A stretch of 64,000 bases of DNA from Opitutaceae bacterium (GCA_028284385.1 JANQRT010000069.1:124001-188000), one strand, 5' to 3'; shown: positions 44,262 through 52,827, counted from the stretch's first letter. Made by a program: numbers and translations. The notes: generated by a model from the letters alone, not told the origin.

Positions 44262-46085
44262 CTAATCGTTTTTCAACACCTTGATGAAGGCGTCGGGGGG
44301 GATCGAAACGCTTCCGATGTTCTTCATTTTGCGTTTCCCCTCCTTCTGTTTTTCAAGCAGTTTCCGCTTACGGGTGATGTCGCCTCCATAGCACTTCGCC
44401 GTAACATCCTTGCGCATGGCTCTCACATTGGCTCTGGCAATAATATTGCCGCCGATAGCGGCTTGAACGGCGATCTTGAAAAGATGCGACGGGATGATGT
44501 CAGCGAGCTTGTCGCAAAGGTCCTTACCTTTTTCCCGAGCCTTATCCACATGCACAATACAGGCGAAAGCATCAACGCTCTCCGCATTCACCAAAATATC
44601 CATGCGAACCAGCTTCGACTCCTGATACTCGCCCAGCTCATAGTCCATCGACCCATACCCACGCGTAATGCTCTTTAGCCGATCATTGAAATCGACGAGG
44701 ATCTCGTTCAACGGAAGAATACACTGGATCATGACCCGCGTGTCGTCGACCGTTTCGGTGTTCTCGCAAACCCCACGCTTATCCATCACCAGATTCAGGA
44801 TATCGCCGATGGATTCATTGGGGATATGGATTGTAGCTTTAATGGTCGGCTCGAGAATACGCTCTATGGCCGAAGGATCTGGCAAATTGATAGGATTATC
44901 GACTTCGATCTTTCCCCCGTCCGACTTTTCGACTATGTAAACAACACTTGGATACGTAGAGATGATTTCGACATCATACTCGCGGCGTATCCGCTCCTGT
45001 ACGATTTCCATATGGAGGAGTCCTAGAAATCCGCAGCGGAATCCGAAACCCAAAGCAACCGAACTTTCCGCCATGAAACTGAAGGCCGCATCGTTGAGCT
45101 GCAGCTTCCCCATGCTAGTTTTAAGCTTCTCGAAATCGGATGTCTCCACCGGATAGATACCGCTAAAAACCATGGGATGCACTTCCTGGTAGCCAGGCAG
45201 CATTTCCTCCGCTGGCCGAATCGACTGCGTGATCGTATCCCCAATCTTGATATCCGCAACGTTCTTGATGTTGCAAACCAGATAGCCCACATCGCCCGCC
45301 TGGAGCGATTCGGACTTGCGCATTGAAGGCGTGAATACGCCAACCTCCTTCACTTCGGCGCGAGTGCCATCGCTCATCATGATCACGTTGTCTCCAGGTT
45401 TCAACGACCCGGAAAAAACGCGGACGTAAACGATGGCGCCGCGAAAAGCGTCGTAGACGGAATCGAAAATGAGAACGCGCGTCGCTTCATTGTCCGCCCA
45501 TCGAGGGGAATCGATTCGGCTAACCACGGCTTCCAGAATCTCGTCGATCCCAATGCCATTCTTGGCGCTAGCCAAAATAGCTTCTTCCGAAGGGATGGCT
45601 AGAAGATCCTCCAACTGCTTAAGGCAAAGATCGAGGTTGGCCCCTGGCAGATCGATTTTGTTGATCACCGGAATGATAGTGAGATCCTGATCTACTGCCA
45701 AATGAGCGTTGGCCACGGTTTGAGCCTCCACGCCTTGAGCCGCGTCGATCAGAAGCAGAGCCCCTTCACAAGCGGCTAAACTGCGAGAAACTTCATAGGA
45801 AAAATCCACGTGGCCTGGCGTATCCATAAGATTGAGCTGATAGGCTTCGCCACTTGAGGAGGGATAAACCATGGTTACGGGATGACTCTTGATAGTGATG
45901 CCACGCTCCCGCTCCAAATCCATGGAGTCCAGATGCTGATCAGCCAATTCGCGTTGGGCCACCGTGTTCGTGTGCTCTAGCAATCGATCGGATAGCGTCG
46001 TCTTTCCGTGATCGACGTGAGCAATGATGCTGAAATTGCGCTTGTGGTCCGTTTGCATTGAAGCGGATGAAGTTGAGCAGTCCAT
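44262..46085 (-). CDS. lepA: Elongation factor 4 (LepA)
   Basis: This 607-residue ribosomal GTPase back-translocates or remodels stalled ribosomes. The P-loop and switch regions are IIAHVDHGKTT, RERGITIKS and DTPGHVDFS, followed by NKIDLPGA. The C-terminal LepA-specific domain ends with KCYGGDITRKRKLLEKQKEG. The start at 46085 has AAAGGGA upstream; ATG at 46058 (MQTDHKRNFS) would give the more usual LepA N-terminus and cannot be excluded. It is the upstream partner of lepB. Confidence 0.97.
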   Translation of the reverse strand: MDCSTSSASMQTDHKRNFSIIAHVDHGKTTLSDRLLEHTNTVAQRELADQHLDSMDLERERGITIKSHPVTMVYPSSSGEAYQLNLMDTPGHVDFSYEVSRSLAACEGALLLIDAAQGVEAQTVANAHLAVDQDLTIIPVINKIDLPGANLDLCLKQLEDLLAIPSEEAILASAKNGIGIDEILEAVVSRIDSPRWADNEATRVLIFDSVYDAFRGAIVYVRVFSGSLKPGDNVIMMSDGTRAEVKEVGVFTPSMRKSESLQAGDVGYLVCNIKNVADIKIGDTITQSIRPAEEMLPGYQEVHPMVFSGIYPVETSDFEKLKTSMGKLQLNDAAFSFMAESSVALGFGFRCGFLGLLHMEIVQERIRREYDVEIISTYPSVVYIVEKSDGGKIEVDNPINLPDPSAIERILEPTIKATIHIPNESIGDILNLVMDKRGVCENTETVDDTRVMIQCILPLNEILVDFNDRLKSITRGYGSMDYELGEYQESKLVRMDILVNAESVDAFACIVHVDKAREKGKDLCDKLADIIPSHLFKIAVQAAIGGNIIARANVRAMRKDVTAKCYGGDITRKRKLLEKQKEGKRKMKNIGSVSIPPDAFIKVLKND

Positions 46086-46194
46086 TAATCCCTTTCAAGT
46101 CGGGAAATGACCCGACTGAGTTAAAAATCCTAGACAGATCTCACTTTTCTATCGAAGCGAGCCCCGAGCGGCAAAAGATTATCCGCTTTCCCCT

Positions 46195-46569
46195 ATGCCA
46201 AAAATCCTAATCGAAGCTGACTCCGTCACTATTCAAGCCGAGCTCAACGACAGCCTAACTGCCCAGGAAATCGAAAAAGCCCTGCCAATCACTGGTCGCG
46301 TGAACACTTGGGGAGACGAAATCTATTTCTCAATTCCCGTCCAGGCCGAAACGGAACCGAACGCAACGGATCAATTGCCAGCCGGCTCCCTAGCCTTCTG
46401 GGCTCCGGGAAACGCATTTTGCATCATTTGGGGTCCAACTCCGGCCAGCCACGGCGAGGAGCCTCGTTTCGCAAGCCCGGTCAATCCATTGGGCAAAGTC
46501 ACAAGCAGTCTTGTGGAGCTGAGCAAAATCAATAGCGGCTCTCAAATCCTCGTCAAGCTAGCGGACTAA
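46195..46569 (+). CDS. Cyclophilin-like domain protein (TM1367 type)
   Basis: This 124-residue cytoplasmic protein resembles the small cyclophilin-fold family of the TM1367 kind: KILIEADSVTIQAELNDSLT at the start, then INTWGDEIYFSI-like GRVNTWGDEIYFSIPV, and DQLPAGSLAFWAPGNAFCI in the middle. The peptidyl-prolyl isomerase activity of the fold is not established for this subfamily. It is encoded divergently from lepA, 109 bp apart, without an obvious ribosome-binding site. The decayed fabD fragment lies directly downstream. Confidence 0.78.
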   Translation: MPKILIEADSVTIQAELNDSLTAQEIEKALPITGRVNTWGDEIYFSIPVQAETEPNATDQLPAGSLAFWAPGNAFCIIWGPTPASHGEEPRFASPVNPLGKVTSSLVELSKINSGSQILVKLAD

Positions 46570-46578
46570 CCTTCGCGA

Positions 46579-46735
46579 TCACAAGACGGCCATTTTAGCT
46601 TCAATCTGGTCCCAACTCTCGAACCCTCAATTGTCTCAGTCCCGATTTGTTCGCTTTACGTGACCGCGGAGGACGCTGCCGTCCCCTAGCTCGCAAAATT
46701 GGGAAACTCCCGAAGAAGCCGCGCAGTCCTCCCTC
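46579..46735 (-). pseudogene. Decayed fragment of the fabD 3' end
   Basis: The minus strand aligns with the last ~52 codons of the intact fabD gene 1283 bp away. It reads EDC, a 3-codon in-frame deletion, then AASSGVSQFCELGDGSVLRG and HVKRTNRD, followed by stop codons where fabD has Trp and Cys, and ends with SWDQIEAKMAVL in register. The core 46637-46723 has 77 of 87 identical bases to 47920-48006. About five of the eight changed codons in the core are synonymous, so the copy diverged under selection before decaying. No start or body of the gene remains. Confidence 0.85.
46637..46723 (+). repeat. Direct repeat, copy 1 (decayed fabD end)
   Basis: 87 bp, 88% identical, without gaps, to 47920-48006 inside the fabD coding end. 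The two copies lie in the same orientation and bracket the VPDGG-CTERM gene with its promoter and terminator. Confidence 0.9.
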
Positions 46736-46829
46736 CTTTTTCAAGTCGGGAAAGCGTCCAAACTGGCAATATAGATTAAACGTGGAGTTTGGGCCGCCTG
46801 CAGTTCAGACAATTTCGAGAAAGAAGGTG

Positions 46830-46858
46830 CAAAAAAACTCTCCGCGAATACGGAGAGT
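46830..46858 (-). terminator. Rho-independent terminator after the VPDGG-CTERM gene
   Basis: Minus strand: an 8-bp stem ACTCTCCG / CGGAGAGT with a 6-nt loop followed by seven T residues, 33 bases after the stop codon. Confidence 0.93.
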
Positions 46859-46890
46859 TCTCTTGAAATTGAACCTTTTGCAAGAACGCC

Positions 46891-47496
46891 TTAGCTGAGC
46901 AGACGGCGACGAGCAAAAGCTAGACCAATCAGGCCAAGTCCGAGAAGCGCAACGCTAGAACCACCGTCGGGAACCGTAGTAACGGATGCTAGGAAGTATC
47001 CTTGGACATTTTTTTTATTTGTCCTAAACCTAAGTTGGTTTCCAGAAGCGCCAGGCGCGAATTGGTACTCCACATTATTGTCTAACGCCCCAACTTTAAT
47101 CCACGGATTGGATTGAGAAGGTTGCCCAACTCTAACTTGAACTCGATCTGCATTTGGATCGCCGGGGGTGTCCGACCGGCCAAAATCTTGACCACGAATG
47201 GTGAATGAAATGAAATCGGTATAAGATCCAAAGTTTAGAACCAAGGTCTCGCGCCCAGGACCGCCATTGTCGATCTGCCGATTCCTTCCTCCCAGGACTC
47301 CTAGTCCATTTCTCGTGTGCAGAACTGAACGCGCTACATTCGGATCACTGTTACCATTAGGGTTAAAGAATGCGGATAACTGAATCCCGTTGAATTCCGT
47401 AATAGTGGAACCATCACCTCCAGTGAAGTCATAGGTGATAGCGGAAGCTGAAATCGAAAAGCAAAGGGCGAGAAGCGCTACAAAGAATTTATTCAT
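46891..47496 (-). CDS. VPDGG-CTERM sorted secreted protein
   Basis: This 201-residue protein has a signal peptide (FFVALLALCFSISASA). A beta-rich body (ITYDFTGGDGSTITEFNGIQ, then LVLNFGSYTDFISFTIRGQ) precedes a canonical sorting tail: VPDGG, the hydrophobic helix VALLGLGLIGLAFA and RRRLLS. It should be handled by the exosortase encoded 37 kb away. It is a stand-alone unit with its own sigma-54 promoter and a strong terminator. It is flanked by two copies of the fabD 3' end, one decayed, suggesting insertion as a cassette. The body shares no obvious similarity with the VPDSG protein at 13379 beyond signals. Confidence 0.88.
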   Translation of the reverse strand: MNKFFVALLALCFSISASAITYDFTGGDGSTITEFNGIQLSAFFNPNGNSDPNVARSVLHTRNGLGVLGGRNRQIDNGGPGRETLVLNFGSYTDFISFTIRGQDFGRSDTPGDPNADRVQVRVGQPSQSNPWIKVGALDNNVEYQFAPGASGNQLRFRTNKKNVQGYFLASVTTVPDGGSSVALLGLGLIGLAFARRRLLS

Positions 47497-47555
47497 TAAA
47501 TTTGGAATCAGATGGGAAACGATATTGGAGGGAGATTAACGTTGGACTCTTAGTA

Positions 47556-47571
47556 AGCAAATGGAATGCCA
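47556..47571 (-). promoter_or_regulatory. Sigma-54 (-24/-12) promoter of the VPDGG-CTERM gene
   Basis: The minus strand reads TGGCATTCCATTTGCT: TGGCAY at -24 and TTGCW at -12, with exactly 10 bases between GG and GC. The predicted transcript start is about 49 bases before the ATG at 47496, as for the other sorted-protein gene. Confidence 0.85.
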
Positions 47572-47755
47572 TATGAATTAAGCTACTCATAAGTTTTTAC
47601 AACTCGTTGGATTACAATCACTAAAAAACATAAATTTTCCGAGGAACGATTATCGAATTTTCCTAATTTCGTTAATAATTCCGACACATCTTTTCTCAAA
47701 AGCTCAATATTCTTCATAAATCATTGATCCATAATGGCTTATAAAATTCGAAGCT

Positions 47756-47776
47756 TGTGTTAAGTATCGTAACACA
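47756..47776 (-). promoter_or_regulatory. Candidate upstream activator site (PrsR?)
   Basis: A perfect dyad, TGTGTTA, 7 nt, TAACACA, 185 bp upstream of the -24 box, a usual distance for enhancer sites of sigma-54 activators. It shares half-site type and spacing with 13195-13215. Confidence 0.5.
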
Positions 47777-47858
47777 TTTGAAACGGACTTTCTAAATATT
47801 TGCTTGGCGAAAAATTAAAGACATAAGCCCCTAAAATCCTGCCAAGACGGCATAAGCT

Positions 47859-48782
47859 CTAATTGCAAACTGCCTCGAGGGCCTGAACTTCCTCCCAAGT
47901 GCCGCATCCGCAATGGTCCCAGTCTCGATTGGTTCGCTTGACGTGACCGCGGAGAACGCTGCCGACACCTAGCTCGCAAAATTGGGTAACTCCCGACGCA
48001 GCTGCGTTAACCATGCAATCTTCCCACAGGACGGGGGACACGATCTGCTCAACCAAGGCGTCACGAATCCGATCAGGATCGGAAACCGTTCGACCAGTAG
48101 TGTTGGTAAAAAGAGTAAGCGTCGGCTCCTTGAAATCGATGTCCGACAAGAAGGAGGCGAACCCTTTCTTCGCGGGCTCCATGAGCCTACTGTGATAGGC
48201 TCCTGCGACTTTTATCGGCATCACCCGCTTGAATCCGCGAGCCTTCCCTTCTTCGACAGATTTGGCGATTCGATCGGATTCACCGGAAATCACTATCTGT
48301 CCCGGGCAATTCAAATTCGCCATTTCCACACCAAGCTCCTCGCAAAACTTGGCAACCGTGTCGCGATCTTCTCCAATCACCGCGGCCATTGAACCATCAG
48401 ACGCTTCGCAGGCTTCCTGCATGAGAGTGGCTCGCTTTTCGACGATTTCCAGACCTGTTTTGAAGTCGAAGACTCCCGCTGCAGCGCAAGCGGTCACTTC
48501 GCCCAGACTAAGGCCCATGGCAACGGAAGCGTCATCAAGCATTCCATTTTCCCTCAAGATGCTGAAAATCGCAAATCCGTGGACGAAAAGGGCTGGCTGG
48601 CAAACCTTGGTTTCCGTAAGCGCTTCTTCAGGCCCTTCGAAACAGATTTTTGAAAGCGACCAGCCAAACAGGGAATCCGCTTCATCGAAAAAGCTGCGGG
48701 CGATCGAGCTGTTGGCAAACAGGTCTTTCCCCATGCCCACCTTCTGGGCTCCTTGACCGGAAAACATTAAAGCGGTGCTCAT
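47859..48782 (-). CDS. fabD: Malonyl-CoA:ACP transacylase
   Basis: This 307-residue enzyme moves malonyl groups from CoA to acyl carrier protein for fatty acid synthesis. The N-terminal motif is MFSGQGAQKVGMG. The nucleophile elbow is GLSLGE, with Leu where most FabD proteins have His (GHSLGE). Further motifs are CPGQIVISG, the catalytic His segment AGAYHSRLM and, near the end, ELGVGSVLRG. ATG at 48782 is chosen because upstream in-frame codons encode no FabD-like sequence. A decayed copy of its last 52 codons lies at 46579-46735. It stands alone here, apart from other fab genes. Confidence 0.95.
   Translation of the reverse strand: MSTALMFSGQGAQKVGMGKDLFANSSIARSFFDEADSLFGWSLSKICFEGPEEALTETKVCQPALFVHGFAIFSILRENGMLDDASVAMGLSLGEVTACAAAGVFDFKTGLEIVEKRATLMQEACEASDGSMAAVIGEDRDTVAKFCEELGVEMANLNCPGQIVISGESDRIAKSVEEGKARGFKRVMPIKVAGAYHSRLMEPAKKGFASFLSDIDFKEPTLTLFTNTTGRTVSDPDRIRDALVEQIVSPVLWEDCMVNAAASGVTQFCELGVGSVLRGHVKRTNRDWDHCGCGTWEEVQALEAVCN
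47920..48006 (+). repeat. Direct repeat, copy 2 (intact fabD end)
   Basis: Partner of 46637-46723; lies within the fabD coding sequence. Confidence 0.9.
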
Positions 48783-48888
48783 GGGGCCAAGTTGCCATAA
48801 GTAAAAGAAAAAAGAGAGCAAGGAGAAAGCGCCGATGGAGGTGTCTAAGGGTGAGACTAAAGCTGTCGTTTTCAAACACTCTGGCCTC

Positions 48889-48959
48889 AAAAGCTCGCTC
48901 GGAGATCGAGCTCCAACTTCCCAATACTTCAATCAGGTGGAACTCGATCTCCGAGCGAG
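48889..48959 (-). terminator. Long-stem terminator after the NtrC-type regulator gene
   Basis: CTCGCTCGGAGATCGAG at 48894-48910 and CTCGATCTCCGAGCGAG at 48943-48959 form a perfect 17-bp inverted repeat, extended by 4 more pairs after one mismatch, with a 22-nt loop. On the minus strand it is followed by CTTTTG. It lies 55 bases after the regulator stop and 107 bases before the fabD start. Confidence 0.75.
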
Positions 48960-49014
48960 TTCCCTTAGTGTTTTAGCGGATAAAACGATACACTTAAAAT
49001 CGCGCCCAATTGAC

Positions 49015-50571
49015 TTAAACCCGTTCGGCTTCCTGAGCCGCATACTCGTCCAGACGCTTTTTCAGAGTATTGCGGGTAATGCCAAGGATCTCAGCCGCCC
49101 GGGCTTGATTCCCCCCCGTATCTTCGATCGCTCGTTTGATCATTTGCTTCTCGATGACATCGAGAATGCGTCTGCCTTCACGCTCCTTGAGCCGTTGAAA
49201 AACGAGATCGAACGCTTCTGGCAGGCTACGAGGGCTCGGCGAAGCGATAGGAGTCTGAGGTATTGGAGTCGAGGAAGACTCCGGAGGGACCAATAATCCG
49301 CTTTTAGGAAATGCTTCGACATTCGAATCCTGAGGCGAGTTCTCCCCAGAATCAGTAGGGAAAGAAGGTTGGGCTTCGACCGCCTTGAGAATCGTTTCAG
49401 GCAAGTCCTTCAAGAGGATAGCCTCACCCTGAGCTACCACTGCGCTGTGGTAAACCACATTGCCCAGCTCGCGCACATTGCCAGGCCAAGCGTATCTACA
49501 AAGGGCGTTCATGGCATCGGCTGAGAGCTTCGTGGCTTTGGCCTTTCGCTCCCTAACCAGATTCTGAAGCATAAAGTCCACGATATCCGGAATGTCCTCG
49601 TGGCGCTCGACGAGGGAGGGAACACGGATGCGAAAAACATTGAGACGATAGTAGAGATCCTCGCGAAAGGTCTTCTCCTCGACCATGGCTTCGAGATCCT
49701 TGTTGGTCGCGGCAATGACCCTCACATCGACCTTGATGGTCTCGGAGCCCCCCACCCTTTGGATCTCTCCGTCTTGCAGAACGCGCAAAATCTTAGTCTG
49801 GGTGGCGAGCGACATGTCTCCGATTTCATCGAGAAAAATCGTTCCTCGATCGCACTGCTCGAACTTGCCGATACGCTTGGAGGTTGCTCCAGTGAAAGAG
49901 CCTTTTTCATGACCGAAAAGTTCGCTCTCGATCAGGTTCTCCGGAATCGCCGCGCAATTGACAGCCATGTAGGGACCGCCCGAGCGCAGGCTGTGCTGAT
50001 AAATGCCATTGGCGATGAGCTCCTTTCCGGACCCGCTTTGCCCCGTTATCAAGACGGTGGCATCGCTGGCCGCGACTTGACCCATGATTTTGAATACTTC
50101 CTGCATCGCCGCGGAATTGCCAACGATACCCTCCTTGTAGTCGTCGATATTCGTCTTAGTCTCGTAGTTATCGACGGACTTCAAATCCTGTGTAGCCAGA
50201 ATCGCGCTACGAGCGAGCTCGATCACTTTTTCCGGATCGAACGGCTTCATTATGTAGTCATAAGCTCCGAACTTCATCGCCTCAATGGCGGTTTGGGCGG
50301 TGCCGAAAGCGGTCATCAGAATGATCTGAAGATTCGAATCAACGGAACGCATGTGCTGAAGCGCCTCGATTCCCGATATACCCCCCATGCGAATGTCCAG
50401 GAATATGAGATCCGGAGCACGACCTTCCCTAACTTTTTCGATTCCCTCTTCTCCACTTGCCGCCGTATCAATCTGATAACCCTGATTCCCAAGTACGCGA
50501 CCGAGGGAATACCGGATTTCGTCATCGTCGTCGACGATCAGTACGACAGGTTTTTCTGTTTCCGAGAGCAT
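49015..50571 (-). CDS. NtrC-family sigma-54-dependent response regulator
   Basis: This 518-residue regulator has a receiver domain (VVLIVDDDDEIRYSLGR; acceptor Asp in LIFLDIRMGG) and an AAA+ domain with Walker A GQSGSGKE and a sigma-54 contact loop GSFTGAT. A Pro/Ser-rich linker leads to a Fis-type helix-turn-helix (NQARAAEILGITRNTLKKR). It is the second sigma-54 activator in the window and differs from PrsR in linker and DNA-binding helix. No partner kinase is adjacent, so its signal is unknown; nitrogen or envelope control are possibilities. ATG at 50571 is preferred to TTG at 50586. A long-stem terminator follows. Confidence 0.93.
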   Translation of the reverse strand: MLSETEKPVVLIVDDDDEIRYSLGRVLGNQGYQIDTAASGEEGIEKVREGRAPDLIFLDIRMGGISGIEALQHMRSVDSNLQIILMTAFGTAQTAIEAMKFGAYDYIMKPFDPEKVIELARSAILATQDLKSVDNYETKTNIDDYKEGIVGNSAAMQEVFKIMGQVAASDATVLITGQSGSGKELIANGIYQHSLRSGGPYMAVNCAAIPENLIESELFGHEKGSFTGATSKRIGKFEQCDRGTIFLDEIGDMSLATQTKILRVLQDGEIQRVGGSETIKVDVRVIAATNKDLEAMVEEKTFREDLYYRLNVFRIRVPSLVERHEDIPDIVDFMLQNLVRERKAKATKLSADAMNALCRYAWPGNVRELGNVVYHSAVVAQGEAILLKDLPETILKAVEAQPSFPTDSGENSPQDSNVEAFPKSGLLVPPESSSTPIPQTPIASPSPRSLPEAFDLVFQRLKEREGRRILDVIEKQMIKRAIEDTGGNQARAAEILGITRNTLKKRLDEYAAQEAERV

Positions 50572-50737
50572 GGGGCCTAAAGCCAAGTATTTTAATCAGT
50601 TACCATGGATATGATTTATCGCAAGCATGGCTAGTGGGATCATTTCCAGATCAAATCATTGCTGCGCAAGCCTTAGTTTGACGTAGTTCGAGAAAATTCG
50701 TGCGATTGATGGGTGAAAACGAAACCCTTCCTTTGAG

Positions 50738-51832
50738 ATGCTAGACTGGTCCATCAGATTGTTTCGCGTATTCGGGATAAGGCTCGAGATGCATATCTCG
50801 TTTCTAATCCTTCCAGCGTATTTCGGCGTAGCCGGCATGGAAAAGGCAGGCTTGAAGGGAGTGTGGTGGAGCTTGCTTTTTCTGGTCGTCATCTTCGCCT
50901 GCGTGGTGCTGCACGAATTGGGCCATTCACTTACGGCAAGAAGATTTGGCATAAAAACGAGCAGAATTCTATTAATGCCAATCGGCGGCTTGGCTCAATT
51001 CGAGAGCATGCCAGACACCCCAGGAAAAGAGGCCTTGGTCACTCTGGCCGGTCCTTCCGTGAATTTCGCCCTATTCTTCGCCCTAATACCTGTCACGGGA
51101 CCGTTCTCCTTAGAGAGATTGGTAGATCTTCCGCTGACTATTCCCCAGTTGGTGTACATGACAATGGCCTTCAATCTCATCATGGGGGTTTTCAATTTGC
51201 TACCTGTATTTCCCATGGATGGCGGACGCCTGATGCGAGCCGTTCTCTCTTTTTGGCTCCCTGCCCTGAGGGCGACGGAGATATCCAGCAAGTTCGGGGT
51301 TTTCGCGGCGGCTTGCCTGGCCGCTTTTTTTCTTATCGGTCTGAACAATCTTCTGCTAGCTGCCCTATTTCTCTTCATCATGCTGGCAAGCAGGATGGAG
51401 TTGAAAGCCATGAAACAACGGGAGTTGTTTCAGTCGTTCCATGTAAGAGATTTTGTGGATACACGCATGGAAAACCTGAGACCGGAATCCAGCATTCGCG
51501 ACGCTTTGGGAGTGCTGAATCAAATGAGTCCGCGAGATCTGATCATCACAGAATATGGCAGAGCCGTAGGATTGGTTGAGCTCGATGAGCTCAACAAAGC
51601 CAGAAAGGCCAATGGGGAATCAACGTCATCACATTTACTAGCAGGCATCATGCAGCGCAGCTTTGTCACCCTTCAGGCGAACGACACGATGGAAGACGCT
51701 CTTAGACTAGCAGCTTCCGACAAGCAAAGCGTGTTTCCCGTTTACGACTACGTTCAACTCGTAGGGGTACTCGATGCGGAAGGTCTCGATCGACGAGCCT
51801 ATTGGAAAAAGGCCGAGAAAGAACTGGATTAG
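50738..51832 (+). CDS. Site-2 protease-like M50 membrane metallopeptidase with CBS domains
   Basis: This 364-residue intramembrane zinc protease has HELGH in the second helix (CVVLHELGHSL) and the distal ligand motif LLPVFPMDGGRLMR. Six hydrophobic segments lie in residues 1-230. A tail of about 130 residues resembling a CBS pair (NLRPESSIRDALGVLNQMSP and SFVTLQANDTMEDALRLAAS) may sense nucleotides. Proteins of this layout (M50 plus CBS) occur widely, but substrates are mostly unknown. It stands divergent from the NtrC-type gene and has no operon partner. Confidence 0.88.
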   Translation: MLDWSIRLFRVFGIRLEMHISFLILPAYFGVAGMEKAGLKGVWWSLLFLVVIFACVVLHELGHSLTARRFGIKTSRILLMPIGGLAQFESMPDTPGKEALVTLAGPSVNFALFFALIPVTGPFSLERLVDLPLTIPQLVYMTMAFNLIMGVFNLLPVFPMDGGRLMRAVLSFWLPALRATEISSKFGVFAAACLAAFFLIGLNNLLLAALFLFIMLASRMELKAMKQRELFQSFHVRDFVDTRMENLRPESSIRDALGVLNQMSPRDLIITEYGRAVGLVELDELNKARKANGESTSSHLLAGIMQRSFVTLQANDTMEDALRLAASDKQSVFPVYDYVQLVGVLDAEGLDRRAYWKKAEKELD

Positions 51833-51894
51833 TAGCACTTTCGACTCGCCAAAAATCACACATATGAAATGCATCTCTGCGAGCCTGAATTAAT

Positions 51895-52770
51895 ATGAGG
51901 ATGAGGAAAATTCTGATAGCCCCAGCATGTCTAATCGCGTCTTTCGCTTCCGCTGAAGAAGAATTAACGCCGTATTCGAAATTCAACTCTCCATTGATTA
52001 ACGAATCCAGTGGAATCGTAAAGAGTAGGACCTACGAAAACCTATACTGGACCCATAACGACTCGGGCGATTCGGCGCGCCTCTTTCCCGTCAACAGAGA
52101 TGGGGAGCTTCTAAAACCAGAATGGATGAGGGGCACTTTTGAAGGCATTGCCATCGGAAATGCGTTCAACGTCGACTGGGAGGAACTGGCCATCGACAAC
52201 CACGGGAATCTGTACATCGGCGCCTTCGGAAATAACGGGAATGCGCGACGCGATCTTGGAGTCTACGTACTGCGAGAGCCTTATCCTGCGGCATCCAGCT
52301 CAGCCAGGGCTCTAAAGCTTATCCCCTTCGAATATCCTGATCAGAAATCGTTTCCGCCTGAAAAGCGGAATTTCGACCGCGAGGCTTTCTTTTGGGCCAA
52401 TGGGAAACTGTACTTCCTAACCAAGCATAGAAGCGACACTCGCACTAAGCTGTATAGACTCGATAGCGAGGAGACGAAAAAAGTGAATACGCTGACATAT
52501 CTCAGCAGCTACGAAACGAAAAAGTGGGTGACTGCAGCGGACGCCACGGTTGATGGCTCGAAAATCGCAGTCCTGACCACGGAAGGAGCCTGGGTCTTCG
52601 AAAAAACTGAAAGTTCAGACGACTATCTGGCAGGCCAGGCTTTCCACAAGAAATTCAAAGCCAAACAGTGCGAGGCCATTTGTTGGGACGACGAAGAAAC
52701 GCTCATCATCACCAACGAGCAGCAAGATCTGTATATGCTTAAAATCAAAGAATTCGAAAAGGTCCCTTAA
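51895..52770 (+). CDS. Secreted protein of unknown function
   Basis: This 291-residue protein has a short signal peptide (KILIAPACLIASFASA). The body has repeated beta motifs such as NLYWTHNDSGDSARLFPVN, WEELAIDNHGNLYIGAFGNN and KLYFLTKHRSDTRTKLYRL, which suggest a beta-propeller of about six blades in the periplasm or outside the cell. I do not recognise a named family. It lies 62 bp after the M50 protease gene on the same strand and may be co-transcribed. Confidence 0.7.
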   Translation: MRMRKILIAPACLIASFASAEEELTPYSKFNSPLINESSGIVKSRTYENLYWTHNDSGDSARLFPVNRDGELLKPEWMRGTFEGIAIGNAFNVDWEELAIDNHGNLYIGAFGNNGNARRDLGVYVLREPYPAASSSARALKLIPFEYPDQKSFPPEKRNFDREAFFWANGKLYFLTKHRSDTRTKLYRLDSEETKKVNTLTYLSSYETKKWVTAADATVDGSKIAVLTTEGAWVFEKTESSDDYLAGQAFHKKFKAKQCEAICWDDEETLIITNEQQDLYMLKIKEFEKVP

Positions 52771-52827
52771 CGCTTAACGCGATAAACTATGGCCGAATAT
52801 TAGTGAATGAATGGATTCGAAAGGAGT

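Larger units (their letters stand above)
47497..47858. other. Intergenic region upstream of the VPDGG-CTERM gene
   Basis: 362 bp, AT-rich, no gene. It holds the sigma-54 promoter (47556-47571) and a perfect TGTGTTA-N7-TAACACA dyad (47756-47776). The left boundary of the fabD stop lies at 47859. Confidence 0.7.

Noticed and set aside
46099..46116. Palindrome GTCGGG-N6-CCCGAC upstream of lepA as a terminator
   Set aside because: Short stem, no T-run in the required place, and it lies in a divergent promoter region.
49600..50580. 326-codon frame antisense to the NtrC-type regulator
   Set aside because: It overlaps firmly identified receiver and AAA+ domains; no independent coding evidence.
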